Assembly (NCBI GenBank): GCA_020632885.1
Contig: JACKEQ010000012.1
Span: forward strand, 97,968 to 161,967
DNA length: 64,000 nt
Reading direction: 5' to 3'
Origin: Alphaproteobacteria bacterium
GTDB lineage: Bacteria; Myxococcota_A; UBA796; GCA-2862545
Shown: piece after piece, positions 42,198 through 51,663 of the stretch
Position numbering within the stretch: the first letter of the stretch is position 1
How the letters are laid out: every line of letters starts with the position of its first letter
Program-made: the position numbers and the translations under genes
The notes under the pieces: generated by a model
Seen by the model: only the letters and a program-made list of their open reading frames with translations
The model's database searches: none
Told to the model about the DNA's origin: nothing

Positions 42198-45158
42198 TCA
42201 GACAGCGTCCTCGAACAGGCCGCGTAGCTCGGCGGCCGTGAGGGCCTTGAGGAACCCACCGTCGGTGCCGATGGCGGCCTCTGCGAGGTCGCGCTTGGAG
42301 GCCTGGAGCTCCAGGATGCGCTCCTCCACGGTGCCCTCGGCGATGAGCTTGTAGGACACCACGGGCTTGTCCTGGCCGATGCGGTGGGCACGGTCGGTGG
42401 CCTGCTGCTCGACGGCGGGGTTCCACCAGGGGTCGAGGTGGATGACGTAGTCGGCCGCCGTGAGGTTGAGACCCGTGCCGCCCGCCTTGAGCGAGAGCAG
42501 GAACACGGGGGGCCCGTCGTCCGCCTGGAAGCGGTCGATGAGCGCCTGACGGTCGCGGGTGCTCCCATCCAGGCGCACCCAGTCGATGCCGAGCTTGCGG
42601 AGACGTGGCTCCACGCGGTCCAGCAGGCCGGTCCACTGGCTGAACACCAGGGCCTTGTGCTCCTCCATGACGACCTCGACGAGGAGGTCCTCGAGCACGT
42701 CGAGCTTCGCCGAGCCGATCTCCGCGCCGATGTCGCCCGGCAGGAGGGTGGGGTCGCAGCAGGCCTGACGCATGCGCAGGAGGGCTTCGAGCACCTGGAA
42801 GGTCGCGGCCCCCTCCCCCTTCTCGGCCATCGCCTGCTGGACGTCCTCGCGGGCCGCCAGGCGCACGGTGTCGTACACCCGGCGCTGGTCGTCCGCCATC
42901 TCGCAGAGGAGCACCTGCTCGGTGAGCGGCGGGAGCTCGGTGGCCACCTGCTTCTTCAGACGGCGCATGACGTAGGGACGCACGCGCGCCCGGAGCGCCC
43001 GACGGGCGGAGGTGCTCCCGGTCTCGATCGGGCGCACGAAGCGCTCCTTGAAGGACTCCAGGCTGCCGAGGAGACCCGGCATCAGGAACCGGAACAGGCT
43101 CCAGAGCTCCTCGAGCCGGTTCTCGACGGGCGTACCCGTGAGGGCCAGCCGGTGCTGCGACGGGATCTTGCACGCCGCGCGGGCCGTCTGGGACGTGGGG
43201 TTCTTGATGGCCTGGGCCTCGTCGAGGATCACGTAGGTCCAGTCGCGCTCGGAGAGCTGCTGGAGGTCGAGCCGCATGAGCGCGTACGTCGTGATCGTGA
43301 GGTCCGCGTCGTCCAGCTGGCGCTGGGGGCCGTGGTAGAGGTTGACCCGCATGCCGGGCGCGAACCGCCGGGCCTCCGCGACCCAGTTCCGCACGACGGA
43401 GGTGGGCGCGACGACCAGCGACTGCCCGCCGGAGTCGAGCAGGGCGGCGAGGGCCTGGACGGTCTTCCCGAGACCCATGTCGTCGGCGAGCACCCCGGAG
43501 AGGTCCATGTCGCGCAGGAAGCGCATCCACTGGAGCCCGGCCCGCTGGTACGGCCGGAGGTCCGCCTGGAGGCCGGCCGGGATGGGCACGTCCGGGAGAC
43601 CATCGCCGCCCTCGAGCCACTCGCGGAGCCGACGGAGATCGGGCGGGACGTCGCCCTCGGTCTCCTCGAGCAGCTCGACGAGGGCCGCGGTGGCGGAGCG
43701 CCGCACCTTGCCGTTCGCGTCACGGCCGTCGAGCAGCTCGCGCAGGAGGGCCCCGTGCTCCTTGAGCCAGTCGAGGGGCAGCGGCGCGTAGCCACCGTCC
43801 ATGAGCGGCACCACGGACCGGTTGGAGCGCCAGGCGGAGAGGACCGTGTAGGGGTCCGCGGCCATGGGGTCTCCCCCACCCTCGCCGTGGGCGGTGAACG
43901 CGACGTCCAGGAACCAGCCGTCGTCGCTCTGCCGCACATCGATGCGGGGCTCCACCGTGCGCGTTCCGATCGAGAAGCGCCCGGGGTCCACCGAGCCCAG
44001 CACGGGCCCGTCGTGCTGGTCGAGCTTGTGGAGCAGGAAGGCAGCAGCCTCCTCGGGACGGAAGGTCTTGCGGTAGCCGACCGTGATGCCCACCCGGGCC
44101 TCGAAGCGGCGCACGGCGGCCCGCTCGGCCGCGAGGTCACGCCCGGCCACGATGGCGCCGTCGATGCGCTCCAGGGCCCCTCCAGGCGTGATGCGGGCCA
44201 CGGGGGGGTCGCCGTAGACGAGGCGGGGCTCCACGGAGAGGCCGTCGGCGAGCTCCTGGAGCACGAGCTGCACGCGGGGCGTGAGGTGGTCGTCGTCCGG
44301 GAGCCGGTCGGTGGACACGACCACGGGGATCCGGTCACGGAGGCGGGGCAGGTAGTCGCTGACGAGGCGCGCGACCTCGTCCGCCGAGAAGGTGACCCCG
44401 CGCATCAGCATCTTGCGCTGGTCGCGGGTGAGCTCGCCGTGGGACGTGGGCCGCAAGGACCCCTCGTGGAGGGCGGCACCGCGGAACAGCCGATCGATGC
44501 CGGAGGGCCGGTAGAGCCCGACCTTGAAGCCCTCCCCGGCGTCCGTCACGCGGACCTCGAAGGCCAGCGGCTCGCGCGACAGCCGGATCGGCTGGCCGTC
44601 CAGCATCGCGTCCGCGTCGTCCTCCAGGATGAGCAGGAGCCGGCGGAGGGTCTCCCCGGGCAGCGGCCCCCCGGGGTGCATCGCGAGCAGGCTCTCGGCC
44701 TGGGCGTCCGCACGCCCGACCAGCACGTCCTCGTCGGCGAGGGTGGACGTCAGCGCGCGGTGCCGACCGTCTTTGTAGACGAGCTGTCGCACGACGGTGA
44801 GCGTGTTCTTCTGGCTGGCGAACACGTACCGCAGGGTGACGGCGTAGGTGGCCTTGGGCTCGGGCAGGGCGGCGCCGCCCTTCACGGCCTGGCGCCCCGC
44901 GATCACGGCCGCCGCGACGTGCACGCAGGCGGCCCCCGGGAGCTCGCAGTCGCAGCCCCAGTCCTCGTCCTCGGGCCAGAGGTACACCTCGTGGGGCAGC
45001 GCGCGTCCGCCGACCTTCACGCGGAGGTGCACCTCTTCCCCGTCGTCGCTCACACCCTCGACAGCACCGGAGCGAGCGAGCTGTACGCCCGCCGCCCACG
45101 CCCGCGGACCCGCGGCCTCGCGCACCGCATCGAGGAGACCCTCGTACCCTTCGCTCAT
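42198..45158 (-). CDS. SWIM zinc-finger SNF2-family DEAD/DEAH helicase
   Basis: This 986-residue ATP-dependent DNA translocase has four regions. The SWIM zinc finger (about 55-75) is WGCDCELPGAACVHVA. A long N-terminal domain of unknown fold follows. The SNF2_N domain has Walker A LADDMGLGKTVQ and ILDEAQAIKNP. The helicase C domain has LVFSQWTGLLDRVEP, SLKAGGTGLNLTAADYV and DRAHRIGQD. Bacterial SWIM-SNF2 proteins of this length (about 1000 residues) are common and may act at stalled transcription or repair sites, though the exact role is not known. ATG 45158. Confidence 0.93.
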   Translation of the reverse strand: MSEGYEGLLDAVREAAGPRAWAAGVQLARSGAVEGVSDDGEEVHLRVKVGGRALPHEVYLWPEDEDWGCDCELPGAACVHVAAAVIAGRQAVKGGAALPEPKATYAVTLRYVFASQKNTLTVVRQLVYKDGRHRALTSTLADEDVLVGRADAQAESLLAMHPGGPLPGETLRRLLLILEDDADAMLDGQPIRLSREPLAFEVRVTDAGEGFKVGLYRPSGIDRLFRGAALHEGSLRPTSHGELTRDQRKMLMRGVTFSADEVARLVSDYLPRLRDRIPVVVSTDRLPDDDHLTPRVQLVLQELADGLSVEPRLVYGDPPVARITPGGALERIDGAIVAGRDLAAERAAVRRFEARVGITVGYRKTFRPEEAAAFLLHKLDQHDGPVLGSVDPGRFSIGTRTVEPRIDVRQSDDGWFLDVAFTAHGEGGGDPMAADPYTVLSAWRSNRSVVPLMDGGYAPLPLDWLKEHGALLRELLDGRDANGKVRRSATAALVELLEETEGDVPPDLRRLREWLEGGDGLPDVPIPAGLQADLRPYQRAGLQWMRFLRDMDLSGVLADDMGLGKTVQALAALLDSGGQSLVVAPTSVVRNWVAEARRFAPGMRVNLYHGPQRQLDDADLTITTYALMRLDLQQLSERDWTYVILDEAQAIKNPTSQTARAACKIPSQHRLALTGTPVENRLEELWSLFRFLMPGLLGSLESFKERFVRPIETGSTSARRALRARVRPYVMRRLKKQVATELPPLTEQVLLCEMADDQRRVYDTVRLAAREDVQQAMAEKGEGAATFQVLEALLRMRQACCDPTLLPGDIGAEIGSAKLDVLEDLLVEVVMEEHKALVFSQWTGLLDRVEPRLRKLGIDWVRLDGSTRDRQALIDRFQADDGPPVFLLSLKAGGTGLNLTAADYVIHLDPWWNPAVEQQATDRAHRIGQDKPVVSYKLIAEGTVEERILELQASKRDLAEAAIGTDGGFLKALTAAELRGLFEDAV

Positions 45159-45201
45159 CCCGAACCCGTAACGCGCTCCCCGGCGCACGTTAAGCGTGTG
45201 C

Positions 45202-45816
45202 ATGCCGACTGCACCCCGCCCGTCCCAGGTCCCGTCCCTCGAGGCCCTCGCCCCGGTCCTCGAGAACCTCACGCACGGCGAGCGTCTCGCGTGGGCCCAC
45301 GGGCTGGACGAGCGCGAGCAGCTCGCCCTCTATGCCCTCGCCGAGGGCCGCGAGCTCCACGTCGACGCGCTGGTCGGCCAGGCGGGCGACGTGCTCGTGT
45401 TCCCCGGACGCAACGGGCTCCCCGCGTTCAACCGCTTCCAGAAGCGCTTCGCGCGGCTCGGCGGCGAGGTGGTGGGGTACAACCACAACGACACGCTGGG
45501 CGGGCCGCTCAACTTCATCGTGCGCCGCCTGATCGGCCCGGGTCACTTCGTCGCCTACGACGGCCCCGACGGCGACGGCGTCTGGATCGACTACCGCCGG
45601 ATCCCGGGCCAGCGGCATCCCGACTTCCCGCCGTTGATCGACAACGACCACGGCGTGCGCGCCCTGGTGTTCGGCAACATGGTGGACGTCCTCCGCGAGG
45701 CGAGCCCGCACGTGCTGATCGGGAACGCCTACAAGGACAAGGGACCCGCCAGCACGTGGTTGGCTGCGATCGGGAGCCGCCTCCCGACCGCGCCCTTCGT
45801 GCTCGTCAGGCCTTGA
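45202..45816 (+). CDS. Conserved hypothetical protein
   Basis: This 204-residue protein has ATG 45202 (GTG 45196 is in frame; neither has a Shine-Dalgarno, so a leaderless transcript is possible). It is soluble, with no signal peptide. Notable stretches are LTHGERLAWAHGLDEREQL, GEVVGYNHNDTLGGPLNFI, RRLIGPGHFVAYDGPDGDG and PLIDNDHGVRALVFGNMVD. The size and cytoplasmic character suggest an enzyme or binding protein, but I do not recognise the family. It is divergent from the helicase. Confidence 0.65.
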   Translation: MPTAPRPSQVPSLEALAPVLENLTHGERLAWAHGLDEREQLALYALAEGRELHVDALVGQAGDVLVFPGRNGLPAFNRFQKRFARLGGEVVGYNHNDTLGGPLNFIVRRLIGPGHFVAYDGPDGDGVWIDYRRIPGQRHPDFPPLIDNDHGVRALVFGNMVDVLREASPHVLIGNAYKDKGPASTWLAAIGSRLPTAPFVLVRP

Positions 45817-46120
45817 AGCCCGCGACCATCTTCTCGAGCTCCCCGCTCTCCCACAGCTCCATCGTGATGTCGCTGCCGCCCACGAACTCGCCGTTGACGT
45901 AGAGCTGCGGGATGGTGGGCCAGCTCGCGAAGTCCTTGATGCCCTGGCGGATCTCGGGATCCGAGAGCACGTCGAAGCTGCCGTACGGCACCTCGAGGGA
46001 CTTCACGATGGCCGCGGCCCGCATGGAGAACCCGCACTGCGGGAAGTCCGGCGTGCCCTTCATGAACAGGAACACGGGGTGGTCCCCGATCATCTTCTTG
46101 ATGCGATCCTCGGCGTTCAT
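45806..46120 (-). CDS. grxD: Monothiol glutaredoxin, Grx4 family
   Basis: This 104-residue protein has the CGFS active site (TPDFPQCGFSMRAA), the substrate-binding WPTIPQLYVNGEFVGG and GGSDI. CGFS glutaredoxins bind a [2Fe-2S] cluster with glutathione and deliver it to targets, often together with BolA. The bolA gene lies just upstream on the same strand (nine bases between). ATG 46120 follows AGGTAGGAG. Its last bases overlap the converging hypothetical gene. Confidence 0.95.
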   Translation of the reverse strand: MNAEDRIKKMIGDHPVFLFMKGTPDFPQCGFSMRAAAIVKSLEVPYGSFDVLSDPEIRQGIKDFASWPTIPQLYVNGEFVGGSDITMELWESGELEKMVAGFKA

Positions 46121-46128
46121 CACGACTC

Positions 46129-46374
46129 CTACCTGCCCGGCCAACGGTCCGGGGTGAACGTCTTGAGCGCGAGCGCGTGGATGTCGCGGCGCATGTGGTC
46201 GCCGAGGGCCTCGTACACGAGCTGGTGCTGACGGACGAGGGGCTTGCCCACGAACGCCGCGGACACGACCCGCGCGGAGAAGTGCTCTCCGTCGTTGGCG
46301 TCGTCCGACACGAGCGCAGTGCACTCGGGGAGCTTCTCTTCCAGGATCTGCTGGATCCTCTCGGCGCTGAACAC
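46129..46374 (-). CDS. BolA family protein
   Basis: This 81-residue protein starts at GTG 46374 after GGAGG. It has the BolA fold elements: IQQILEEKLPECTALVSDDA, HFSARVVSAAF and the C-terminal HALALKTFTPDRW. The His in HALALKTF is the usual cluster ligand or nearby position when BolA partners a CGFS glutaredoxin. Translationally close to Grx4, so the pair probably works in iron-sulfur delivery or iron sensing. Confidence 0.92.
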   Translation of the reverse strand: MFSAERIQQILEEKLPECTALVSDDANDGEHFSARVVSAAFVGKPLVRQHQLVYEALGDHMRRDIHALALKTFTPDRWPGR

Positions 46375-46387
46375 GGCCGTTCCTCCG

Positions 46388-47182
46388 CTACTCCGCGGGC
46401 TTCCCGAACTCCAGGATGGTGGTGCGGGTGGAGCCCTCCTTGTGCACGACGTAGCGCCCGGCGGGCAGGGCGTCACCCCGGATCCAGGAAGCGTGACGGT
46501 CTCCGACGGTGCGCGCGACCACCTTGCCCTCGTCGAGGGACGCGCTCTTGCGCTCGAACTCGGTGTCGCTCTTGAACTCCACGCCGATGTAGCTCCACGG
46601 CTTCATCTTCACGAGGGTGGACTTCGTGCTCCCGAACTGGCGATCGGTGCTCGCGATCAGCGGGACGAACTGCATGGAGTCCGCGGTCTCCTGGCCCACG
46701 AGCACGAGGTAGCCGTCCGCCGGGATCGCCACCGGCTTGGTGGGGATGACGCTCGGGTAGGTCACGGTCTCGGTGTCGTTGTTGAGGATGGACTCGGTCT
46801 GGATGTCCGCGTTGGTCTTCACGATGGCGAGCTCGTCGCCGATCAGCCGGTACATGCCGCGACCATCGGGCGCCCGGTAGCCCTTGAAGGAGGCCGTGGC
46901 GTCCGCCTTCAGCGTGTCTCCGTCCGCCAGCCAGACGTTCTCGTTCTCGGGCTTCACCTGGTAGCTCACGTCGGCGCAGAGCCCCTTGAAGGTGAAGGCT
47001 CCCGCGGCGTCGGTCCGCGCCTCGAGGACGGAGCAGCTCGTGGCCGTGCCATCCTGGGCCGTGGCGATGAGCCGCATCTCGGCGATGGGCTTCCCGGTGA
47101 GGCCGTCGGTGAGCGTGCCGGAAGCGGTCTTCTCCGCGCAGCCGGTGGCGAGGAGGAGGGTGGAGAACAACAGGGTGCGCAT
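46388..47182 (-). CDS. Lipoprotein with carboxypeptidase-regulatory-like beta domain
   Basis: This 264-residue protein starts at ATG 47182 with lipobox ATGC. Residues 20-110 look like a transthyretin/CarboxypepD_reg-type sandwich: GTLTDGLTGKPIAEMRLIAT, DAAGAFTFKGLCADVSYQV. The rest is beta-rich without a known motif (YLVLVGQETADSMQFVPL). It ends 13 bases before bolA on the same strand. Its function is unknown; a periplasmic or surface location follows from the lipobox. Confidence 0.65.
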   Translation of the reverse strand: MRTLLFSTLLLATGCAEKTASGTLTDGLTGKPIAEMRLIATAQDGTATSCSVLEARTDAAGAFTFKGLCADVSYQVKPENENVWLADGDTLKADATASFKGYRAPDGRGMYRLIGDELAIVKTNADIQTESILNNDTETVTYPSVIPTKPVAIPADGYLVLVGQETADSMQFVPLIASTDRQFGSTKSTLVKMKPWSYIGVEFKSDTEFERKSASLDEGKVVARTVGDRHASWIRGDALPAGRYVVHKEGSTRTTILEFGKPAE

Positions 47183-47284
47183 GGATGCCTCGGGAGATGG
47201 GGCAGACGATACACCCTCGCGGGAGACCGGGCAAACGTACGCGCGGGCCATCGTGCCGGGCTAGAGTGAGGGTCGGAGATGCTC

Positions 47285-47776
47285 ATGCGAACCCTCGTGC
47301 CCTTCCTCCCCCTCCTCGCCGGCTGCCCGGCAGGCACCTCGTTCCCGTCGGACGGTCCTCCCAACCCTGCAGCGGGCTGCGAGCAGGCGGGTACCGAGTA
47401 CGTGCAGGCCACGTCCGGCACCTTCACGCCCAACCAGTTCATCGTGGACGGACAGGGCGTCCTCATCGACTTCAACGCGATCACGACCTGCGTTCGGTCC
47501 GATGGGGGCGGCGCCGCGTGGCTGTTCTCCGTCAACGGGTCCGACTACGGCGTGTTCCGCGTCGAGGGCACCACGGTGGGCACCCTCCCGCTCACCGGAC
47601 AGGACTTCCTGCTCGACCTCTACGGGGCGGCCATCCCGTTCTCCCTCGACGGGGCCGACATGCAGGGCTTCGCGAGCATCAACGGACTGAACCCCTACAC
47701 GGTGACGGCGAACGGCACGGCCAGCGACGGCGATCGCGTCGTCATCCTCGACTTCTTCGGGTCCGCGACCCCCTGA
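47285..47776 (+). CDS. Small exported lipoprotein, beta-rich
   Basis: This 163-residue protein starts at ATG 47285, six bases after GGAG at 47275-47278 (ATG 47279 is in frame but too close to it). The lipobox is LAGC. The mature part is a beta-sandwich-like domain (FTPNQFIVDGQGVLIDFNAI; AAWLFSVNGSDYGVFRVEG) with two cysteines. I do not recognise the family. It is followed by a hairpin terminator. Confidence 0.6.
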   Translation: MRTLVPFLPLLAGCPAGTSFPSDGPPNPAAGCEQAGTEYVQATSGTFTPNQFIVDGQGVLIDFNAITTCVRSDGGGAAWLFSVNGSDYGVFRVEGTTVGTLPLTGQDFLLDLYGAAIPFSLDGADMQGFASINGLNPYTVTANGTASDGDRVVILDFFGSATP

Positions 47777-47780
47777 GCAG

Positions 47781-47806
47781 AGAGAGCCGGGAAGGCCCGG
47801 CTCTCT
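47781..47806. terminator. Hairpin terminator between convergent genes
   Basis: AGAGAGCCGGG and CCCGGCTCTCT-type arms with a short AAGG-like loop follow the stop at 47776 and are followed by TTCTCTC. The stop of the large membrane-protein gene lies at 47829 on the other strand, so the hairpin may serve both. Confidence 0.65.
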
Positions 47807-47828
47807 TCTCTCGATGGCGACCCTTCCG

Positions 47829-49964
47829 CTACTCGGTCGGGAGCTTCTTGAAGTCGTAGGTGATCCAGATGGTCGCCGACGGCGGCTCCGGCTTCTCCTC
47901 GCCCTCGGCGGGCGGCGGGGGCTTGGGGAGCTCGTCGAACTGAAGCTTGCGGTAGCGCTTCGCGATGCACCCGGAGAGCTCGCGGTTCTGGAGACGGCTG
48001 CGGTCCTCGATGTACGTGCCGTTCATCTTGCCACGGTCGTTGATCACGACCGACAGCTCCATGCGGCCATCGGTGGGCGCGAGCTCGGACTCCTCGTCGT
48101 CCGGGTCGTAGTCCTCGAGGGCCTTCGCGTGGGCGAGCTCCTGGCAGTACGCCACGGCGCCCGTCTCGCGGGAGAAGACGTCCTTCACGAGGTCGTTGTC
48201 GATGGGACCCTCGATCTTCGGGAAGCTGACGCGGACGAACTCGGGCTCGGGGACCGGCGTGACCTCACGGGCCTTCGCACGCCACTCCTGAACGTCGCCC
48301 TTGGTGATCGAGCACCACGTGTCGGCCGGGGTGACCTTGCCGTCGTCGTAGCGGCTCGCGACGCTCACACAGCTGTTCGCGACGCCCTCGACGCGGGCCT
48401 TCTCGCTCACGAGCACGTGCAGGCCGGGCGCCTTGGTCTCCTCGAGGATGGCCTTCGCGTAGACGATGGCGTCCTTGTCGTCGCCCTCACCGAACCAGTG
48501 CGTGGGGCCCCAGAACATCTCCTTGTAGCCGGCGTCGACCCAGAGCTCCTTGGTGAGGTCGACAGGCGCGTCGACCTTCATCTTCAGGAAGGTGACCTGG
48601 CCGTGGGCGAGCTGGTGGGGCACCGCCACGTCGCTGCCGACGTCGAGGGCGCGGAGCAGGAGCATGAACTCGCCGCCCGGCATCTTCTCGGCTGCCGCGA
48701 GGAGGTCGGTGGCCGGCTCGCCCTTGCCGATGGCGAGGAGCGGCGTGCGCACGCTGTTCACGGTGACCGGGGTGCAGGAGCCGGTGTGGCCCTCGCAGTC
48801 GAGCGGGGTGTCGTCGGCGTACCAGCTCGAGCCGTCCCAGGCGTAGATGCGGCGCCACTCGGCCTTGGTGATCGGGGTGCCGTCGTCGCGGTAGCCGATC
48901 GGGAAGCTCTGGAACGCGAGCACGTCGCCGTAGCCACCAGGCGACGGGCGCGTGATCAGGGGGTTCTTCTCGACCTGCACGACCGAGGTCGGGAGGTCGT
49001 TGCCCCAGCGCGCGAAGATGTCGGTGGCGGGCATGTGCGTGCCGACGCCAGCGAGCGCGTCCGTGCGCATATTCTCGAGGCCGCGGACACCCGTGAGCAC
49101 GAGGATGAGGGCACAGGTGGCCCAGATGTCGACCAGCGTGAAGCGCTGCACGATCTCGCCGAGCTCGGAGTACATGCCGAGGAAGGCGATGACGAGCGCG
49201 ATGAGGAAGGCCGCGAGGGCCATCGTCCACACCGGATCCGCCACCTCGTTCCACATGCGGACCGCGTTGTCGAGCGTCTGGTGGTTGGCCTGGCCGTTGG
49301 GCCCGAACATCGCGATCTGCGTGCCCATCGACACCGCGCGGGACGCGAAGAACGTGGCGATCACGAAGCAGGCGGCCGCCGTGAAGCGCATGCCCGCGAC
49401 GCGGTAGCAGCTCTCGTAGAGCGCGCGACGCACCGAGGCGAAGGCCACACCGAGGCCCCCGACCAGCACGACGCCCGCGAGGAGGTAGGCCTCGGTGGCC
49501 AGCGAGTTGCTCACGCCGTACACGCCGAGGGCGATGGCCCCGAGGATGGCGCCGACCGCCGCCGTGCCCGCGCTTACGGGCGTGAGGGCGGTCTCGTCCG
49601 CGGTGCCCGCGGCCACCGTGGCGCCAGCACCGGCAGCCCAGGTGCAGACGATGAGCACACCAGCCGCGACCCAGCGCGACAGCCAGTCGATGGTGACCGA
49701 CTGCCAGAGGCCGGCCAGCGCGGTCTCGTTGAGCACACCGGCGTCGAGGCCGGGGATCTGGCCGAGGACCGAGCCCGCGTTGCTCCAGGCCCCGAATGCA
49801 CCGATGACGGTGATCAGGAAGGGGATGAGGACCCAGGCAGCGAGCGGCACGCGCCGCTTGGTGATGGAGAGAGCGGCCAGGCCGATGGCGACGAGCACCC
49901 CGAGGCCTCCGAGGGCCACGACCATCATCCCCATGGAGCCCGCGGCTTCAAGGACTTCCGACAT
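47829..49964 (-). CDS. Large polytopic membrane protein with AgmX-like C-terminal domain
   Basis: This 711-residue protein starts at ATG 49964 after AGGAG. The first 330 residues hold about eight membrane helices (MMVVALGGLGVLVAIGLAAL; TAAVGAILGAIALGVYGV; AFLIALVIAFLGMYSELG). A large periplasmic region follows (residues 350-600) with CEGHTGSCTPVT and HVLVSEKARVEGV. The C-terminal 110 residues have two cysteines around a beta strand (AVAYCQELAH; RMELSVVINDRGKMN; LSGCIAKRYRKLQFDEL), the AgmX/PglI pattern. It loosely recalls MotA/ExbB-type first helices, but no motif proves that. Its function is unknown. Confidence 0.65.
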   Translation of the reverse strand: MSEVLEAAGSMGMMVVALGGLGVLVAIGLAALSITKRRVPLAAWVLIPFLITVIGAFGAWSNAGSVLGQIPGLDAGVLNETALAGLWQSVTIDWLSRWVAAGVLIVCTWAAGAGATVAAGTADETALTPVSAGTAAVGAILGAIALGVYGVSNSLATEAYLLAGVVLVGGLGVAFASVRRALYESCYRVAGMRFTAAACFVIATFFASRAVSMGTQIAMFGPNGQANHQTLDNAVRMWNEVADPVWTMALAAFLIALVIAFLGMYSELGEIVQRFTLVDIWATCALILVLTGVRGLENMRTDALAGVGTHMPATDIFARWGNDLPTSVVQVEKNPLITRPSPGGYGDVLAFQSFPIGYRDDGTPITKAEWRRIYAWDGSSWYADDTPLDCEGHTGSCTPVTVNSVRTPLLAIGKGEPATDLLAAAEKMPGGEFMLLLRALDVGSDVAVPHQLAHGQVTFLKMKVDAPVDLTKELWVDAGYKEMFWGPTHWFGEGDDKDAIVYAKAILEETKAPGLHVLVSEKARVEGVANSCVSVASRYDDGKVTPADTWCSITKGDVQEWRAKAREVTPVPEPEFVRVSFPKIEGPIDNDLVKDVFSRETGAVAYCQELAHAKALEDYDPDDEESELAPTDGRMELSVVINDRGKMNGTYIEDRSRLQNRELSGCIAKRYRKLQFDELPKPPPPAEGEEKPEPPSATIWITYDFKKLPTE

Positions 49965-50047
49965 ACACCACTCCTGTGACCGGTCGGGGATAACCCGTGG
50001 GACCGGCGCACGACCGGAAGCCTGGGCCACCCCGACGGAAGACACCG

Positions 50048-50073
50048 TTGACCCGTCACTTCGGTCGTGTCAA
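50048..50073. promoter_or_regulatory. Inverted repeat in divergent promoter region (possible operator)
   Basis: TTGACCCG and CGTGTCAA, separated by ten bases, form an imperfect palindrome (seven of eight positions). Each arm read on its own strand also looks like a -35 element (TTGACC, TTGACA). It lies in the 220-base region between the divergent starts 49964 and 50185. No convincing -10 hexamer is at the right distance. Confidence 0.4.
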
Positions 50074-50184
50074 GGTCCTGTTTGCTGATCGCCCCGTGCG
50101 CGCGCCCCCGCGCGTGACGGGTTCGCGTCGGGGCTTGCCGCACCCCGTTACCGGCATAGAGCCTGCCCGTCCCTGGAGGAACCC

Positions 50185-51663
50185 ATGCGCGTGGGCATCG
50201 ATTTCGGTACCACCCGAACTGTCGTCGCGGTCGCGGACCGCGGAAACTTCCCCGTCGTCTCGTTCGAGACCGAGGACGGCGACGTCCACGACTTCTTCCC
50301 GAGTGTCGCCGCCAGCGACGGCGAGCGTCTCGTGTTCGGCCACGAGGCCCTCGTCCGCCTCGATCGCGAGGGCTGGTCCGGCATCCGGAGCTTCAAGCGT
50401 CTCCTCTCGCGCGCGGACGCCGCGGCCCGCCCGAACGTCGACGTCGGCGGGGTCACCCTTCCGCTCGACCAGCTGCTCGCGGCCTTCCTGGTGGCCCTCA
50501 AGGACGCGCTCCTGCACCGCTCCACCAACCCCGTGCAGCTCGCTGCGGGCGAGCCCATCGAGGCGTTCATCGCGGTCCCGGCCCGCGCGTCGTCCGCCCA
50601 GCGCTTCCTGACCATCGAGGCGTTCCGCAATGCGGGCTTCGAGGTCGTCGGGCTCATGAACGAGCCGAGCGCCGCGAGCATCGAGTACGCCCACCGCTTC
50701 GGGAAGACCCTCACGGCAGCGCGCCAGCAGGTCCTCGTCTACGACATGGGCGGCGGCACGTTCGACATCAGCCTCGTGGACATGGCCGAGGGCGAGCACA
50801 CGGTGCTCGACAACAGCGGCGTGAACGACCTGGGGGGTGACGACTTCGACCACCTCCTCCTCGACCTCGCGGTGGCCGCCGCGGGCCCCCAGCAGACCGA
50901 CCCCACCGTCCTGCTCGACCGCTGCCGGCTCGCCAAGGAGGGGCTCAACCCCAACAGCCGGCGCATCACGGTGGACCTCGACACCGAGAGCGTGTCCATC
51001 GTCACCAACGACTTCTACGAGGCCGCCGCTCCGCTCATCGAGCGCTCCATCGAGACCATCGCCGACGTGCTCCCTGCGGGCGACGGGGAGCGCTTCGACA
51101 CCTCCCGCCTGGCCGGCGTGTACGTGGTCGGCGGGGGCAGCGACCTCCCTGCCGTGTCGCGTCAGCTCAAGGACGTCTTCGGCCGCCGGGTGCGCCGCAG
51201 CGCCTACGCCTCCGGCGCGACGGCCGTGGGCCTCGCCATCGCCGCGAGCCAGGAGGGCCCGCGCATCATGGAGCGCTTCTCGCGCACCTTCGGCGTGTTC
51301 CGGGAGCTCGACTCCGGGGCGGACGTCGCCTTCGACGCCATCCTCACCCGCGACACCCCGCTCCGCCCGGACGGCGGCGAGTGGACCCGTCGCTACCGTC
51401 CCGCCCACAACATCGGGCACTTCCGCTTCGCCGAGTGCGACCGGATCGACGGCCAGACCCCCACCGGCGACCTCAAGCCGTTCGCCGAGCTCCTCTTCCC
51501 GTTCGATCCCTCCCTGCGCGACCAGGATCTCAAGGACGTCCGGGTCGAGCGGGCCGCCGACATGCCGCTCGTCGAAGAGCGCTACCGGGTCGACGACACG
51601 GGCATCGTGAGCGTGCGGATCACCGACCTCGACAGCGGCTGGAGCCGGGAGCACACGCTCTGA
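50185..51663 (+). CDS. Hsp70-like (DnaK-family) ATPase without full substrate-binding domain
   Basis: This 492-residue protein starts at ATG 50185 after GGAGG. The actin-like ATPase signatures are complete: phosphate 1 MRVGIDFGTTRTVVAV, connect 1 NEPSAASIEYA, phosphate 2 VYDMGGGTFDISLVDM, adenosine motif VYVVGGGSDLPAVSRQL. After about residue 365 only a short beta region remains (DTPLRPDGGEWTRRY to the end), well short of DnaK (about 640). Short Hsp70 relatives like this (YegD/HscC-like) usually lack GrpE/DnaJ neighbours, as here. It is coupled to the next gene. Confidence 0.85.
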   Translation: MRVGIDFGTTRTVVAVADRGNFPVVSFETEDGDVHDFFPSVAASDGERLVFGHEALVRLDREGWSGIRSFKRLLSRADAAARPNVDVGGVTLPLDQLLAAFLVALKDALLHRSTNPVQLAAGEPIEAFIAVPARASSAQRFLTIEAFRNAGFEVVGLMNEPSAASIEYAHRFGKTLTAARQQVLVYDMGGGTFDISLVDMAEGEHTVLDNSGVNDLGGDDFDHLLLDLAVAAAGPQQTDPTVLLDRCRLAKEGLNPNSRRITVDLDTESVSIVTNDFYEAAAPLIERSIETIADVLPAGDGERFDTSRLAGVYVVGGGSDLPAVSRQLKDVFGRRVRRSAYASGATAVGLAIAASQEGPRIMERFSRTFGVFRELDSGADVAFDAILTRDTPLRPDGGEWTRRYRPAHNIGHFRFAECDRIDGQTPTGDLKPFAELLFPFDPSLRDQDLKDVRVERAADMPLVEERYRVDDTGIVSVRITDLDSGWSREHTL